A stretch of 64,000 bases of DNA from Selenomonas ruminantium AC2024 (GCF_000687995.1 NZ_JIAC01000001.1:744001-808000), one strand, 5' to 3'. Shown: positions 44,900 through 54,872, counted from the first letter of the stretch. The notes: generated by a model from the sequence alone, not told the origin. Made by a program: numbers and translations.

Positions 44900-46153
44900 A
44901 TGAATCTTATGGAAATTCTGCAGCAGTCGGATCCAGACGTAGCAAAGCATGTAGGCAGTGAGCTGAACCGCCAGCGGGAAAAGCTGGAGCTTATCGCGTC
45001 GGAAAACATTGTAAGCAAAGCTGTGCTGGCAGCTCAGGGCAGTGTGCTTACCAATAAGTACGCGGAAGGTTATCCTGGCAAGCGTTATTATGGCGGCTGC
45101 GAATTCGTGGATGAAGTGGAGACTCTTGCCATTGAGCGGGCCAAGAAACTCTTTGGTGCAGAGTATGCCAATGTGCAGCCTCACTCCGGTGCGCAGGCCA
45201 ATATGGCCGTGTTCTTTGCCCTTTTGCAGCCCGGTGATACGGTGATGGGCATGAACCTCAATGATGGCGGCCATTTGACGCATGGTTCCCCGGTCAATAT
45301 GTCCGGCAAGTACTTCAAGATTGTGCCTTATGGCGTGGACAAGGAAACGGAAACCATCGACTATGATGCATTGGAGGCGCAGGCTAAGGAATGCAAGCCG
45401 AAGCTCATCGTGGCAGGCGCTTCTGCCTATGCCCGCACGCTTGATTTTCCGCGTCTGGCCCAAATCGCGCACGGTGTTGGCGCCTATCTGATGGTGGATA
45501 TCGCGCATATTGCCGGCCTTGTGGCGGCAGGTGAACACCCCAGCCCCATTCCCTATGCGGATGTGGTGACGACCACCACCCACAAAACCTTGCGCGGCCC
45601 GCGCGGCGGCATGATTCTCTGTAAAGATGCAGAGTTCGGCAAGCAGTTCAACAAGGCGGTATTCCCCGGCATTCAGGGCGGCCCCTTGATGCACGTTATC
45701 GCGGCTAAGGCTGTGGCTTTGGGTGAAGCGTTGAAACCGGAGTTCAAGGAATACGCCAAGCAGGTCATTAAAAATGCGGCAGTGCTGGCGAAAACCTTGC
45801 AGGAGGAAGGCTTCCGCATTGTGTCCGGCGGTACGGACAACCATCTGATGCTCGTAGACCTTACGAACAAGGGCATTACGGGCAAGGTGGCGCAGACGGT
45901 GCTCGACGAAGTGAACATCACCGCCAACCGCAACACCATTCCCTTTGAACCGCTGTCTCCCTTTGTGACTAGCGGCCTGCGTCTGGGTACGCCTGCCCTC
46001 ACTACTCGTGGCTTTAAGGAAGCCGATTTGCAGGAAGTCGGCAAAATCATCGCGCTTGTTTTGAGCGATGTGGAAAATGAGGAAAAGAAAGCAGAAGCAC
46101 GTAAGCGGGTAGCCGCTCTGTGCAAAAAATACCCGCTTTATGCCGGTATGTAA
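44900..46153 (+). CDS. glyA: Serine hydroxymethyltransferase
   Basis: 417 residues. PLP enzyme converting serine and tetrahydrofolate to glycine and methylene-tetrahydrofolate. Seen: [31 protein letters not shown], the PLP-lysine motif [15 protein letters not shown], and the C-terminal [18 protein letters not shown] follows AAAGGAGG. Short spacing to upp suggests co-transcription, as in many Firmicutes. Confidence 0.97.
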   Translation: MNLMEILQQSDPDVAKHVGSELNRQREKLELIASENIVSKAVLAAQGSVLTNKYAEGYPGKRYYGGCEFVDEVETLAIERAKKLFGAEYANVQPHSGAQANMAVFFALLQPGDTVMGMNLNDGGHLTHGSPVNMSGKYFKIVPYGVDKETETIDYDALEAQAKECKPKLIVAGASAYARTLDFPRLAQIAHGVGAYLMVDIAHIAGLVAAGEHPSPIPYADVVTTTTHKTLRGPRGGMILCKDAEFGKQFNKAVFPGIQGGPLMHVIAAKAVALGEALKPEFKEYAKQVIKNAAVLAKTLQEEGFRIVSGGTDNHLMLVDLTNKGITGKVAQTVLDEVNITANRNTIPFEPLSPFVTSGLRLGTPALTTRGFKEADLQEVGKIIALVLSDVENEEKKAEARKRVAALCKKYPLYAGM

Positions 46154-46166
46154 AAGGAGAAAGAAA

Positions 46167-46805
46167 ATGTCTGATAAGCTTAATGTAAATGTAATTGACC
46201 ATCCCCTGATTCAGCATAAACTCACCATGATGCGCCAGAAGGACACGGGCACGAAGGATTTCCGCGAACTCCTCGAAGAAATCGCCATGCTCATGACCTA
46301 TGAAATCACCCGGGATTTCCCGCTGAAAGACATTGAAATTGAAACCCCGGTATCCAAGTGCACGGCCAAAGTGCTGGCTGGCAAGAAGGTAGGCGTTGTG
46401 CCTATCCTGCGCGCAGGCCTTGGCATGCTGAACGGCGTGGTTAACATGATTCCCGCTGCCCGCGTTGGTCACGTGGGTATGTACCGTGACCCCAAGACCT
46501 TGAAGCCGGTGGAATACTACTGCAAGCTGCCCGGTGACGTGGAAGAACGCACGCTGATTGTGGTTGACCCCATGCTGGCCACGGGTGGCAGTGCTTCCGC
46601 AGCCCTGACCCTCTTGAAGGAAAAAGGCGCAACCAGCCTGACGCTCATGTGCCTCGTGGCTGCTCCCGAAGGCATCAAGGTTATCAACGAAGACCATCCC
46701 GATGTGCCGGTTTATGTAGCCGCTGTTGATGAAAAACTCAACGAAAAGGGCTATATCGTACCGGGCCTCGGCGATGCCGGTGACCGTATTTTCGGTACGC
46801 TGTAA
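46167..46805 (+). CDS. upp: Uracil phosphoribosyltransferase
   Basis: 212 residues. Salvages uracil to UMP with PRPP. Motifs: [13 protein letters not shown] at the N terminus, [10 protein letters not shown], the PRPP loop [11 protein letters not shown], and the C-terminal uracil-binding [19 protein letters not shown] at 46167 follows AAAGGAGAAAG, 13 bp after the glyA stop; an upstream ATG at 46140 lies inside glyA. Confidence 0.97.
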   Translation: MSDKLNVNVIDHPLIQHKLTMMRQKDTGTKDFRELLEEIAMLMTYEITRDFPLKDIEIETPVSKCTAKVLAGKKVGVVPILRAGLGMLNGVVNMIPAARVGHVGMYRDPKTLKPVEYYCKLPGDVEERTLIVVDPMLATGGSASAALTLLKEKGATSLTLMCLVAAPEGIKVINEDHPDVPVYVAAVDEKLNEKGYIVPGLGDAGDRIFGTL

Positions 46806-46829
46806 GAAGTAACAAAGGAATGAAAGAAA

Positions 46830-47936
46830 TTGAGTAATTTAGAAGTCGGCATTGTGGGCCTGCCCAACGTGGGCAAGAGCACCCTCTTTAATGCCATCAC
46901 TAAGGCCGGAGCAGAAGCGGCCAACTTCCCCTTCTGCACCATCGAACCCAATGTAGGCGTAGTAGCTGTTCCTGATGAACGCCTGAACGTTCTGCATAAG
47001 ATGTATGATTCCAAGAAGACGACCCCGGCTTCCGTCCGTTTCGTGGACATTGCGGGCCTTGTAAAGGGCGCTGCCAACGGCGAAGGCCTCGGCAACAAGT
47101 TCCTCGAACACATTCGTCAGGTAGATGCTGTGGCTCATGTGGTGCGTTGCTTTGACGATGCCAACATCACCCATGTAGAAGGCGGCGTTGACCCGCTGCG
47201 CGATATCGACATCATTCAGACGGAACTGTGCCTGGCTGACCTCGAAGTCGTGGAAAAGCGCATCATGCGTCTGGCTAAGATTGCCAAGTCCGGCAACAAG
47301 GAAGCCAAGGTGGAAGATGAAATCCTGCGCCGTATCAAGGAAAGCCTCGACAATGGCAAACCGGCCCGTCAGGTGGAACTCACCGCAGACGAGCTCGAAA
47401 TGATTAAGGACATCAACCTCTTGACATTGAAGCCGACTCTCTATGTCACGAACGTGGCTGAGGATGAAGTGGCTACGGCTTATGAGGAAAATGCCTATGT
47501 GCAGAAGGTCAAGGAATTTGCCAAGGCTGAAAACGCTGAGGTTGTAGCTATCTCTGCGCGCGTAGAAGCGGAAATCGCTGAACTCGATGCCGAAGAAGCC
47601 AAGGCATTCTTGGAGGATTTGGGCGAAACGGAAAGCGGTCTGGACAGACTCATCAAAGCTGCTTTTGACCTCTTAGGTCTGCAGACCTTCCTGACCGCCG
47701 GCCCGGATGAATGCCGTGCCTGGACGATTACCAAGGGCACCACGGCACCGAAGGCCGCTGGCAAGATTCACACGGACTTTGAACGCGGCTTTATCCGCGC
47801 CGAAATCGTCAACTATGATGACCTCGTGGCCAATGGCAGTGTAGCAGCTGCCCGCGAAAAAGGTCAGGTTCGCGTGGAAGGCAAGGACTATGTGATGCAG
47901 GACGGAGACGTAGTAAACTTCCGTTTCAACGTATAA
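46830..47936 (+). CDS. ychF: Ribosome-binding ATPase/GTPase YchF (Obg family)
   Basis: 368 residues. Starts at TTG 46830 after GGAATGAAAG, 24 bp past upp. The P-loop GLPNVGKSTLFNAIT, the KTTPASVRFVDIAGLVKGA switch region, and the C-terminal TGS domain (FLTAGPDECRAWTI, MQDGDVVNFRFNV) are all seen. YchF/Ola1 proteins bind ATP rather than GTP and associate with ribosomes in stress control. Codons are highly biased as for an abundant protein. Confidence 0.96.
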   Translation: MSNLEVGIVGLPNVGKSTLFNAITKAGAEAANFPFCTIEPNVGVVAVPDERLNVLHKMYDSKKTTPASVRFVDIAGLVKGAANGEGLGNKFLEHIRQVDAVAHVVRCFDDANITHVEGGVDPLRDIDIIQTELCLADLEVVEKRIMRLAKIAKSGNKEAKVEDEILRRIKESLDNGKPARQVELTADELEMIKDINLLTLKPTLYVTNVAEDEVATAYEENAYVQKVKEFAKAENAEVVAISARVEAEIAELDAEEAKAFLEDLGETESGLDRLIKAAFDLLGLQTFLTAGPDECRAWTITKGTTAPKAAGKIHTDFERGFIRAEIVNYDDLVANGSVAAAREKGQVRVEGKDYVMQDGDVVNFRFNV

Positions 47937-47950
47937 AAGCATAAGAAAAA

Positions 47951-47969
47951 ACTCCCATTAGTTGGGAGT
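47951..47969. terminator. Bidirectional terminator overlapping a stop codon
   Basis: ACTCCCA at 47951-47957 pairs with TGGGAGT at 47963-47969, with T runs on both sides. Its loop holds the TAA stop (47958-47960) of the minus-strand amidase gene, so both convergent genes end in this one structure. Confidence 0.85.
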
Positions 47970-48752
47970 TTTTTTATAAAGTTCCGGCCGTCTGTCGCCG
48001 AATATATCCATTGTCTCTTTGATTTGGGCCTGTATGGGCAGCCGTAGGTTGCTCTGAAGGATTTCTTCATCTTCCCCGGCTTCCGCCAGGATTTCTCCCC
48101 AGGGGTCGATGATGGCGGAGTGGCCTGCCAGTTGTTCCTCGCTGCCGTCGATACCTGCTTCGTTGCAGGCGACGACAAAGACCTGATTCTCAATGGCTCG
48201 TGCCCGAATCAGGGTTTGCCAGTGGATGAGCCGTTTCAAAGGCCAGGCGGCGGGGAGGAAGAGTACCTGCGTGTCCTCCAGTGCCAGCTTCCGCGCGGCC
48301 TCGGGAAAGCGGATATCATAGCAGACTAAGATGCCGCATTTCACGCCGTCCAACGTGAAAGTCACGAGGTTGTCGCCAGCGGTGAAATCTTCGTGTTCCC
48401 TGCTGGGGGAGAATAGATGGGTTTTGTGGTAGGTGGCCAGCATGTGTCCGTTGCGGTCGAAGATGTAGCTGGTGTTAAAGACCTTATCGCCAATGGCGTT
48501 GGCCACGGTACCGCCGACTACATTGACCTGATATTTTTGGGCGATAGCGGCAAGCGCCTGCCGAGTCTCTTGCCCATCGGCATCGGCATAGGAGAGCACA
48601 GGCTTTGGATAGAAACCCAGCCGCCAGAGCTCCGGCAATAGCAGGACATCCGGCCGCGCCTTCATGGCCTGGGCAGCCAGACGGTAGAGAGCGGCGGTAT
48701 TTTTTTCCGGTGCACCGAGCGTCACCTGCATTTGCAAAACTGCGACCTTCAT
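47958..48752 (-). CDS. Carbon-nitrogen hydrolase (omega-amidase/NIT2-like)
   Basis: 264 residues, nitrilase superfamily. Catalytic triad visible: Glu in LLLPELW (about residue 41), Lys in TYHKTHLF, and Cys in VCYDIRFPE (about 145). The family hydrolyses small amides such as alpha-ketoglutaramate or deaminated glutathione; the closest match by motif is the YafV/NIT2 group. ATG at 48752 with GAGTAATGAGG-like upstream sequence. Divergent from the DUF951 gene by 34 bp. Confidence 0.88.
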   Translation of the reverse strand: MKVAVLQMQVTLGAPEKNTAALYRLAAQAMKARPDVLLLPELWRLGFYPKPVLSYADADGQETRQALAAIAQKYQVNVVGGTVANAIGDKVFNTSYIFDRNGHMLATYHKTHLFSPSREHEDFTAGDNLVTFTLDGVKCGILVCYDIRFPEAARKLALEDTQVLFLPAAWPLKRLIHWQTLIRARAIENQVFVVACNEAGIDGSEEQLAGHSAIIDPWGEILAEAGEDEEILQSNLRLPIQAQIKETMDIFGDRRPELYKKTPN

Positions 48753-48786
48753 AACAGTACCTCATTACTCAGGAAAGGAACGAAAC

Positions 48787-48987
48787 ATGGAAAAGATAAC
48801 CTATGAACTGGGCGATATTGTCCGTCTGAAAAAGAAACACCCCTGTGGCAGTTTCAACTGGGAAATCCTGCGGGTTGGCATGGACTTCCGCCTGAAATGC
48901 CAGGGGTGTGGCCATCTTATTCTCATTCCCCGCACCAAATTTGAAAAGATGGTCAAGGGAAAAGTGGAAAATCAGCCGAAAAACTGA
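48787..48987 (+). CDS. DUF951 family small protein
   Basis: 66 residues, the typical length and sequence of DUF951: LGDIVRLKKKHPCGS, then RLKCQGCGHLILIPR. The Cys pattern CG...CxxCG suggests a zinc ribbon. Function is unknown; in Firmicutes it often neighbours ychF, as it does here within 1 kb. ATG follows GGAAAGGAACGAAAC. Its 3' end overlaps the convergent gene by 16 bp. Confidence 0.9.
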   Translation: MEKITYELGDIVRLKKKHPCGSFNWEILRVGMDFRLKCQGCGHLILIPRTKFEKMVKGKVENQPKN

Positions 48988-49298
48988 TAGTAGAGGTTAA
49001 TCAGGAACAGGGCCACAGCCAGACCGATGGAACCCATGCTGGCGGCATTGACATAAGCCTTGATTTTTTCCGAGAAGTTCCCATGACGGTAGAGATAAGT
49101 CAGCGTCAGGGAAAGCGTCAGCAAGAAGTACATGGCCCGATTGGTGTTATCGAAATGCTCCCAGCCCACGAAGGTCAGGACGAAGGTGATGGCAATCATA
49201 ATCAGCAGCAGATAATCTTTGCCTTCCTTGTACTTCGGTTCCTGTTTCACTGCTTTGGGATGCAGCTTGTTCTGCAATTTCTTGTATTGTTTGGACAT
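48972..49298 (-). CDS. Small membrane protein of unknown function
   Basis: 108 residues: a basic N-terminal stretch (1-28), then three hydrophobic segments (about 30-47, 54-70 and 86-106). No family recognised. ATG follows AGGAGCTATAAGT. Overlaps the end of the DUF951 gene tail to tail by 16 bp. Confidence 0.6.
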   Translation of the reverse strand: MSKQYKKLQNKLHPKAVKQEPKYKEGKDYLLLIMIAITFVLTFVGWEHFDNTNRAMYFLLTLSLTLTYLYRHGNFSEKIKAYVNAASMGSIGLAVALFLINLYYQFFG

Positions 49299-49330
49299 AC
49301 TTATAGCTCCTATCTAATGGAATAATATAA

Positions 49331-49361
49331 AACCTGCTCTTAGTATACCATAGAGCAGGTT
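49331..49361. terminator. Hairpin with T tracts between divergent genes
   Basis: AACCTGCTCT at 49331-49340 pairs with AGAGCAGGTT at 49352-49361, followed by TTTT on the plus strand. It looks like an intrinsic terminator but no coding gene ends here on the plus strand (DUF951 ends at 48987). It may stop transcription across the membrane-protein gene or act as a leader structure. Confidence 0.6.
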
Positions 49362-49431
49362 TTTTGGCTATTGTGGCGAAGTAAGAAAACAGAGTGACGC
49401 AATTAAAAAGTGAAGGGGAGGGCAGACCGTC

Positions 49432-50217
49432 ATGCAGAAAAAAGTCCTGCTGATTCATAAAGGCAAGTCCTTTATGCTCAATACCATTGTAAAAAATCTG
49501 GTGGATGATGGCTATGAAGTAGTGGAAGCGGCACCGGAGATGGAAGAAATTGCCGCCCATAAGGGCGAAACGGAACTCATACTCATGTATCTGGGGGATT
49601 ATGTGGATGATGCTGTCGGTGCTTTGGTATATTTGAAGGATATCTGCACCGAGGAAGATAAGCTCTTAGTCCTCGTGGGCACGGCTACGGAAATCGAAAC
49701 CGTGAACAAATCCATTCCTGCGGCATTGGTGGCGGCTACCGTGGAACGGCCCTTTGACATGAAGAAACTGGTGGAACAGCTGGACTGGCTGCTGTCCGCT
49801 AATGATGACTTAGCCCGGAGAAAAAATATTCTGCTGGTGGATGATGACAGCACCTTCCTCAAGATGGTCAAAGACTGGCTTTCGGCAAAATACCGCGTGA
49901 CCATTGTGACCTCCGGCGCCCAGGCGCTTATGTACATTGCCGATAACACGCCGGATTTGATTCTCCTTGACTATGAAATGCCGGTGACCTCTGGCCCGCA
50001 GGTGTTGGAGATGATTCGTAGCGAATCCAAGGTGGATTCCATTCCCGTGATTTTCCTCACGGGGAAAGGAGACAGGGAAAGCGTTATGAAGGTGCTGGCC
50101 TTGAAGCCTGACGGCTATCTCCTGAAATCCATGGAACGGCCGAAGCTGATTGCCGCCATTGATGATTTCTTCGAGAAACGGAAATACCAAAAACTCCACG
50201 ACAACAATATTCAGTAA
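49432..50217 (+). CDS. Response regulator with degenerate plus canonical receiver domains
   Basis: 261 residues. The first about 125 look like a receiver fold without the acidic pocket. The second (about 132-250) is canonical: LLVDDDS acidic cluster, phospho-acceptor Asp180 in LILLDYEMP, Thr in FLTGKG, and Lys232 in GYLLKS. There is no DNA-binding or enzymatic output domain, so it probably works by protein contact or in a phosphorelay. It is 31 bp upstream of a hybrid kinase. ATG follows AAGGGGAGGGCAGACCGTC. Confidence 0.88.
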   Translation: MQKKVLLIHKGKSFMLNTIVKNLVDDGYEVVEAAPEMEEIAAHKGETELILMYLGDYVDDAVGALVYLKDICTEEDKLLVLVGTATEIETVNKSIPAALVAATVERPFDMKKLVEQLDWLLSANDDLARRKNILLVDDDSTFLKMVKDWLSAKYRVTIVTSGAQALMYIADNTPDLILLDYEMPVTSGPQVLEMIRSESKVDSIPVIFLTGKGDRESVMKVLALKPDGYLLKSMERPKLIAAIDDFFEKRKYQKLHDNNIQ

Positions 50218-50248
50218 ACGGATAATGTTTTAGAGGAGGAAAACAGCA

Positions 50249-53200
50249 ATGCTTCAGAAGAACTATTCAATAACTCTGCCAGCTGACCGGCAGGAGGAAT
50301 TCCTGAAGGAAATACAACCGCTCCTGTTGGAGATGGAGGAACAGGCGCAAACGTATCAGGCAAGCTGTTTATATCTGCATTTGGTGTTCAGTGGCGTAAT
50401 GCCGGCGATGGTGCAAAGTATTCAGCAGCTGTTGCGGGAAAAATTGCCGCAGGCGGTTATAACGGGCATGACGGAAACGCTCTTTGTGCAAAAATTAGAG
50501 CAGGTGAAGCTGCAAATTAATGCTAATTTTTGGCAGTCCGGCAGGGTGGAAGTTTTGGAATACGAAGGGAAGCCAACGAATTATGAGACTGAGGGACATA
50601 TCTGGGGCAGAAAACTGCGTGCTATTCCTCATCTGAAAGCCGTGGGGATATACTGTGCCGGCATGGGAACATCGTTCACGCATTTTTTGCAGGGGATGGC
50701 TGAAGAAATACCGCATACGGTTGTCTATGGCACGGTGGTCAGTATATTGGAAGATGTTACTTCGGCACCGTTGGAATGCAAGAATTTGTTTAAGCTTTTG
50801 ATGGACAAGGCGAAGTATGGTACTTCGGTTGTCGGTCGTAAGGTTTATGAAAATGGCATTCTCATGGCGGCATTCTGCGGTGAAGATTTGCATGTCTTAT
50901 CCGATTATGTGCTGGGCTGGAATCCGATAGGCAAGGAACTGGAAGTCACGGAAATGGTGGGGGATACCTGCGTGGCGAAATTAAACGGCATGCCCGCCAC
51001 GAATATTTATGAACATTATCTGCAGGTGAAACCCGACGAAAATTTTGTCTATAATATTTCCGAATTTCCGCTGGCTGTGGAGCGCAACGGCTGTCTGATT
51101 GCCCGCGTACCGCCGGTCTATGATGAGATGGGGCGGATTTATTTCAGCGGCGATGTGCATTTGGGCGAGAAGATGCGGCTGACCTATGCCGTGCCCGCTA
51201 ATCTGTTGCAGGAAACGGATAGGGCAAGTGAAAAACTTTGTTCCTTTGTGCCGGAGAGTATTATTCTGACCTTATGTGGCAATCGGACGTTTTTCCTCAA
51301 GGATTTGGCTGGCAAGGAGATTGAGTTTTATCGGCGCTTTGCCCCAAATTTGATTACCAATTATGGCACCTCGGAGATTTACTGTTATGAAGGACAGGGT
51401 GGCATTTTGAATAGTGCTCTGGTCAGCGTGGGCTTTCGTGAAGGAGATATAAAAGAACTGCCCGAGTGCTATGCGGAAATGACCGCTGAAGAAAAGCCAG
51501 TGGTCATTCCGCTGGCAACACGGATGGCGGCTTTTTTGGATGCGGTGACGCATGAACTGGCCGAATCCAACAAGGAACTTTTGGAAATGGCCCATGCCGC
51601 CAAGGCGGCAAGCATTGCCAAGAGTCAGTTCCTCTCGGGCATGAGTCATGAAATCCGCACACCCATCAATGCGGTATTGGGCATGGATGAAATGATTCTG
51701 CGGGAAACCAAGGAAGAACAGACGCGAGAATATGCGCAGAATATCCGCACAGCCGGTACAGCGCTATTAGCGCTGGTCAATGATATTCTGGACTTTTCCA
51801 AGATTGAGGCGGGGAAGATGGAAATTATCCCCGTGGAGTATAGTGCAAGTTCTATGCTGAATGATTTAGTCAATATGATTCGTCAGCGGGCGGAGAAGAA
51901 GGGGCTTAAATTCCATGTGGAGGTTCCAGAGGATATGCCCAGCATCCTGAAGGGCGATGAAATCCGTCTGCGGCAGGTGGCGGTGAATATCCTGACCAAT
52001 GCGGTCAAGTACACGGACGAAGGAAGCGTAACCCTAAACTTAAGCTATAAAAAAATTGGTGAAAACCGCATTGCGCTGACCACCAGTGTCAAAGATACGG
52101 GGATTGGCATCAAACAGGAAGATATCGAAAAGCTCTATCACGCCTTTGAACGCATTGAGGAAGAACGCAACCGCACAATTGAAGGCACAGGCTTAGGCAT
52201 GAACATCACCAAAAAACTGCTCGAAATGATGGGCAGTCATTTGGAGGTGGCAAGTGTTTATGGTGAGGGCTCGGAGTTTTCCTATACCGTGGAGCAGGAA
52301 GTGCTGAACTGGTCGCCCATGGGCAATTATGAGAAAGCTTACCGCAACATGATGGCCGCGCAAACGACTTATCGGGAAAGTTTTGTGGCGCCCGATGCAA
52401 AAATCCTCGTGGTTGACGATACGGCCATGAATCTCACGGTGGTGCGCGGGCTCTTGAAGCAGACCCTTGTGCAGGTGGAAATGGTGCTCAGTGGTTATGA
52501 ATGTCTAGCTCGGGCAGAAAAGGAGCATTTTGATTTGATATTCCTCGACCACCGTATGCCGGGGCTGGATGGTATTGAAACCCTGCACCGCCTGCAGGAA
52601 ATGAATCAACAGGAAAATGCCCTGAATGTCCATACGCCGGTGGTGGTGCTCACGGCCAATGCGGTCAGCGGGGCACGGGAGGAATATATCGCCGCAGGCT
52701 TTGATGATTATCTGACCAAACCCATTGACAGTCAGCAGCTCGAAAATTTGCTGCAAAAATATCTGCCACCGGAAAAAGTGCAGCCCGTGGGAACGTTGGA
52801 ACCTGTGCAGACGGAAAAAGCAGAGGAAATTCCTCCCTGGCTGGAGAAGGTGCAGGGCTTGGATGTTCAGGCGGGGATTCACCATTGCGGTTCCCTGGCA
52901 GATTATATGGATGCCCTGACGGTTTTTGCCCAGTCCATCGAAAGCGGTGCGCAGGAAATTCAGCGCTTCTATGATGAACGGGATTGGGATAACTATACCA
53001 CTAAGGTCCATGCGCTGAAGAGTACGGCCCGGGTGGTGGGGGCCGGGGAACTGTCCGAGAAGGCTCGTCGTCTGGAGGATGCAGGCAATAATTGTTACTG
53101 TGAGGAAATCAAAACCAACACTTTGCCGCTTTTGGAACTTTACCGGAGCTTTGCCGTGAGCTTATCGCCTTTGCTGGCAGCAGAGAAGCCGGATGGTGAA

Positions 53201-53407
53201 AAAGCGGCCATCGATGAAGCGGAACTGGCGGAAGCATGGGAGGCCATGGCTGAAGTGGTGCAGAGCTTTGACTACGACAGTTTGCAGTATATGATTGGCG
53301 AACTTGATGGCTACAGCCTGCCTGCGGCCGATAAAGAGAAGCTGGCAAAAATCAAACAGGCCGCCAGTGTCCCTGACTGGGAAACATTGAAACGTATTTT
53401 GTATTAG
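50249..53407 (+). CDS. FIST-sensor hybrid histidine kinase with receiver and Hpt domains
   Basis: 1052 residues, no membrane segment, so a cytoplasmic sensor. In order: FIST N and C ligand-binding domains (about 1-415), short coiled coil, HisKA with phospho-acceptor His467 (MSHEIRTP), HATPase (N box NILTNAVKY, VKDTGIGI, EGTGLGM), a receiver with Asp767 (LIFLDHRMPG), and a C-terminal Hpt with His921 (VHALKSTARVVGA). All phosphorelay parts are in one chain. FIST domains are thought to sense small ligands such as amino acids. Paired with the response regulator just upstream. ATG follows GAGGAGG. Confidence 0.93.
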   Translation: MLQKNYSITLPADRQEEFLKEIQPLLLEMEEQAQTYQASCLYLHLVFSGVMPAMVQSIQQLLREKLPQAVITGMTETLFVQKLEQVKLQINANFWQSGRVEVLEYEGKPTNYETEGHIWGRKLRAIPHLKAVGIYCAGMGTSFTHFLQGMAEEIPHTVVYGTVVSILEDVTSAPLECKNLFKLLMDKAKYGTSVVGRKVYENGILMAAFCGEDLHVLSDYVLGWNPIGKELEVTEMVGDTCVAKLNGMPATNIYEHYLQVKPDENFVYNISEFPLAVERNGCLIARVPPVYDEMGRIYFSGDVHLGEKMRLTYAVPANLLQETDRASEKLCSFVPESIILTLCGNRTFFLKDLAGKEIEFYRRFAPNLITNYGTSEIYCYEGQGGILNSALVSVGFREGDIKELPECYAEMTAEEKPVVIPLATRMAAFLDAVTHELAESNKELLEMAHAAKAASIAKSQFLSGMSHEIRTPINAVLGMDEMILRETKEEQTREYAQNIRTAGTALLALVNDILDFSKIEAGKMEIIPVEYSASSMLNDLVNMIRQRAEKKGLKFHVEVPEDMPSILKGDEIRLRQVAVNILTNAVKYTDEGSVTLNLSYKKIGENRIALTTSVKDTGIGIKQEDIEKLYHAFERIEEERNRTIEGTGLGMNITKKLLEMMGSHLEVASVYGEGSEFSYTVEQEVLNWSPMGNYEKAYRNMMAAQTTYRESFVAPDAKILVVDDTAMNLTVVRGLLKQTLVQVEMVLSGYECLARAEKEHFDLIFLDHRMPGLDGIETLHRLQEMNQQENALNVHTPVVVLTANAVSGAREEYIAAGFDDYLTKPIDSQQLENLLQKYLPPEKVQPVGTLEPVQTEKAEEIPPWLEKVQGLDVQAGIHHCGSLADYMDALTVFAQSIESGAQEIQRFYDERDWDNYTTKVHALKSTARVVGAGELSEKARRLEDAGNNCYCEEIKTNTLPLLELYRSFAVSLSPLLAAEKPDGEKAAIDEAELAEAWEAMAEVVQSFDYDSLQYMIGELDGYSLPAADKEKLAKIKQAASVPDWETLKRILY

Positions 53408-53409
53408 CA

Positions 53410-53438
53410 TTGTAATATTTAGATAATTGTGCTAAAAT
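53410..53438 (+). promoter_or_regulatory. nagE-type PTS gene promoter
   Basis: TTGTAA at 53410-53415, 17-bp spacer, TAAAAT at 53433-53438 preceded by TGC. It starts only three bases after the kinase stop codon. Confidence 0.6.
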
Positions 53439-53440
53439 GA

Positions 53441-53464
53441 GCGAGGCAGTATTAACTGCCTCGC
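53441..53464 (+). terminator. Hairpin after the kinase gene / at the 5' end of the PTS transcript
   Basis: GCGAGGCAGT at 53441-53450 pairs with ACTGCCTCGC at 53455-53464, followed by ATTTATTTT. Could end the kinase transcript. It also forms the very start of the PTS mRNA if the promoter above is used. Confidence 0.6.
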
Positions 53465-53492
53465 ATTTATTTTCACTATAAGGAGTGATATT

Positions 53493-54872
53493 ATGAGCAA
53501 TTGGTTTACCAAGCTGCAAAGCATTGGCAAGGCCTTGATGCTGCCTATCGCGGTTCTGCCGGCAGCGGCTTTGCTGCTGCGTCTCGGTGCGCCGGATGTG
53601 CTGAACATCCCGTTTATCACCAAGGCCGGTGGAGCGGTCTTTGATAATCTGGCGCTTATCTTTTCTATCGGTATCGGTGTGGGTCTGGCTAAGGACAACA
53701 ACGGTGCGGCAGGTCTGGCCGGTGCCATCGGTTATCTGATTCTGACCTCGGCTCTCAAGACCATTGACGAAACGCTGAACATGAGTGTTCTGGCCGGTAT
53801 CGTCAGCGGTATTGAAGCCGGTATCCTCTACAACCGCTATCATACGACGAAACTGCCCGAATATCTGGGCTTCTTCGGCGGCCGCCGTTTCGTACTGATT
53901 GTGACGGCAGCAGTATCCATTATTCTTGCCGCCATCTTTGGCGTAATCTGGGGCCCGTGCCAGACCTTTATCCATGCAGTGGGTGAATGGATTATCGGCG
54001 CTGGTGCACTGGGCACCTTCGTCTATGGTGTGCTCAACCGCCTGCTGATTCCGGTGGGCCTGCACCACATCCTTAACAGTTTCATCTGGTTCGTGTTTGG
54101 TGAGTACACCAATCCGGTGACCGGGGCTGTGGCTACCGGTGACCTCAACCGCTTCTTTGCGGGCGACCCCACGGCAGGTATGTTCATGGCAGGCTTCTTC
54201 CCGATGATGATGTTCGGTATGCCGGCTGTGGCTCTGGCCATGTATCATGCTGCAAAGCCGGAGAACCGTGCTAAAATCGGCGGTATGCTGGCTTCTGTAG
54301 CCTTCACGGCTTTCCTGACCGGTATCACGGAACCCATCGAGTTCATGTTCATGTTCCTGGCTCCGGCACTCTATGCTGTACATGCGGTACTGACGGGCCT
54401 GTGTCTGGCCGTTACGTATTCCTTCGGTGTGCTGGACGGCTTCGGTTTCTCGGCAGGTTTTATCGATTATGTAATTGACTGGGGACTGGCCACCAAGCCG
54501 GAAATGATTCTGGTCATTGGCGTAGGCGTATTTGCGCTCTACTATGGCATTTTCAGCTGGGCTATCCGCCAGTTCGATATTCCGACCATCGGCCGCTATG
54601 ATGAGGATATGCCTGTCAGCAGCGAGAAAGTCACGATGAGTGAACTCTCTGAGCAGGTGCTGGCAGCCTTGGGCGGCAAGGAAAATCTGGAGGAAATCTC
54701 CAACTGTGCGACCCGCTTGCGCTGCACGGTTAAAGACGTCAACAAGATGGATTTGGAGCGCGTCAAAAAGGTTAACGGCGTACGCGGCGCCTTTGCTACG
54801 GGCAATGCGGTACAGGTCGTTATCGGCACGAACGCCGAACATGTGGCCAATGAGATTATCGCGCAGTCATAA
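53493..54872 (+). CDS. nagE: PTS N-acetylglucosamine/glucose-type transporter, EIICB
   Basis: 459 residues. EIIC membrane domain (about 1-365; LMLPIAVLPAAALLL, VGLHHILNSFIWF, TGITEPIEF, the last a substrate-site motif) followed by EIIB (about 380-459) with phospho-Cys405 in NCATRLRCTV. No EIIA domain is fused, so EIIA is supplied in trans. The closest pattern is NagE; a glucose role cannot be excluded. ATG follows AAGGAGTG. Monocistronic between its promoter and terminator. Confidence 0.88.
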   Translation: MSNWFTKLQSIGKALMLPIAVLPAAALLLRLGAPDVLNIPFITKAGGAVFDNLALIFSIGIGVGLAKDNNGAAGLAGAIGYLILTSALKTIDETLNMSVLAGIVSGIEAGILYNRYHTTKLPEYLGFFGGRRFVLIVTAAVSIILAAIFGVIWGPCQTFIHAVGEWIIGAGALGTFVYGVLNRLLIPVGLHHILNSFIWFVFGEYTNPVTGAVATGDLNRFFAGDPTAGMFMAGFFPMMMFGMPAVALAMYHAAKPENRAKIGGMLASVAFTAFLTGITEPIEFMFMFLAPALYAVHAVLTGLCLAVTYSFGVLDGFGFSAGFIDYVIDWGLATKPEMILVIGVGVFALYYGIFSWAIRQFDIPTIGRYDEDMPVSSEKVTMSELSEQVLAALGGKENLEEISNCATRLRCTVKDVNKMDLERVKKVNGVRGAFATGNAVQVVIGTNAEHVANEIIAQS

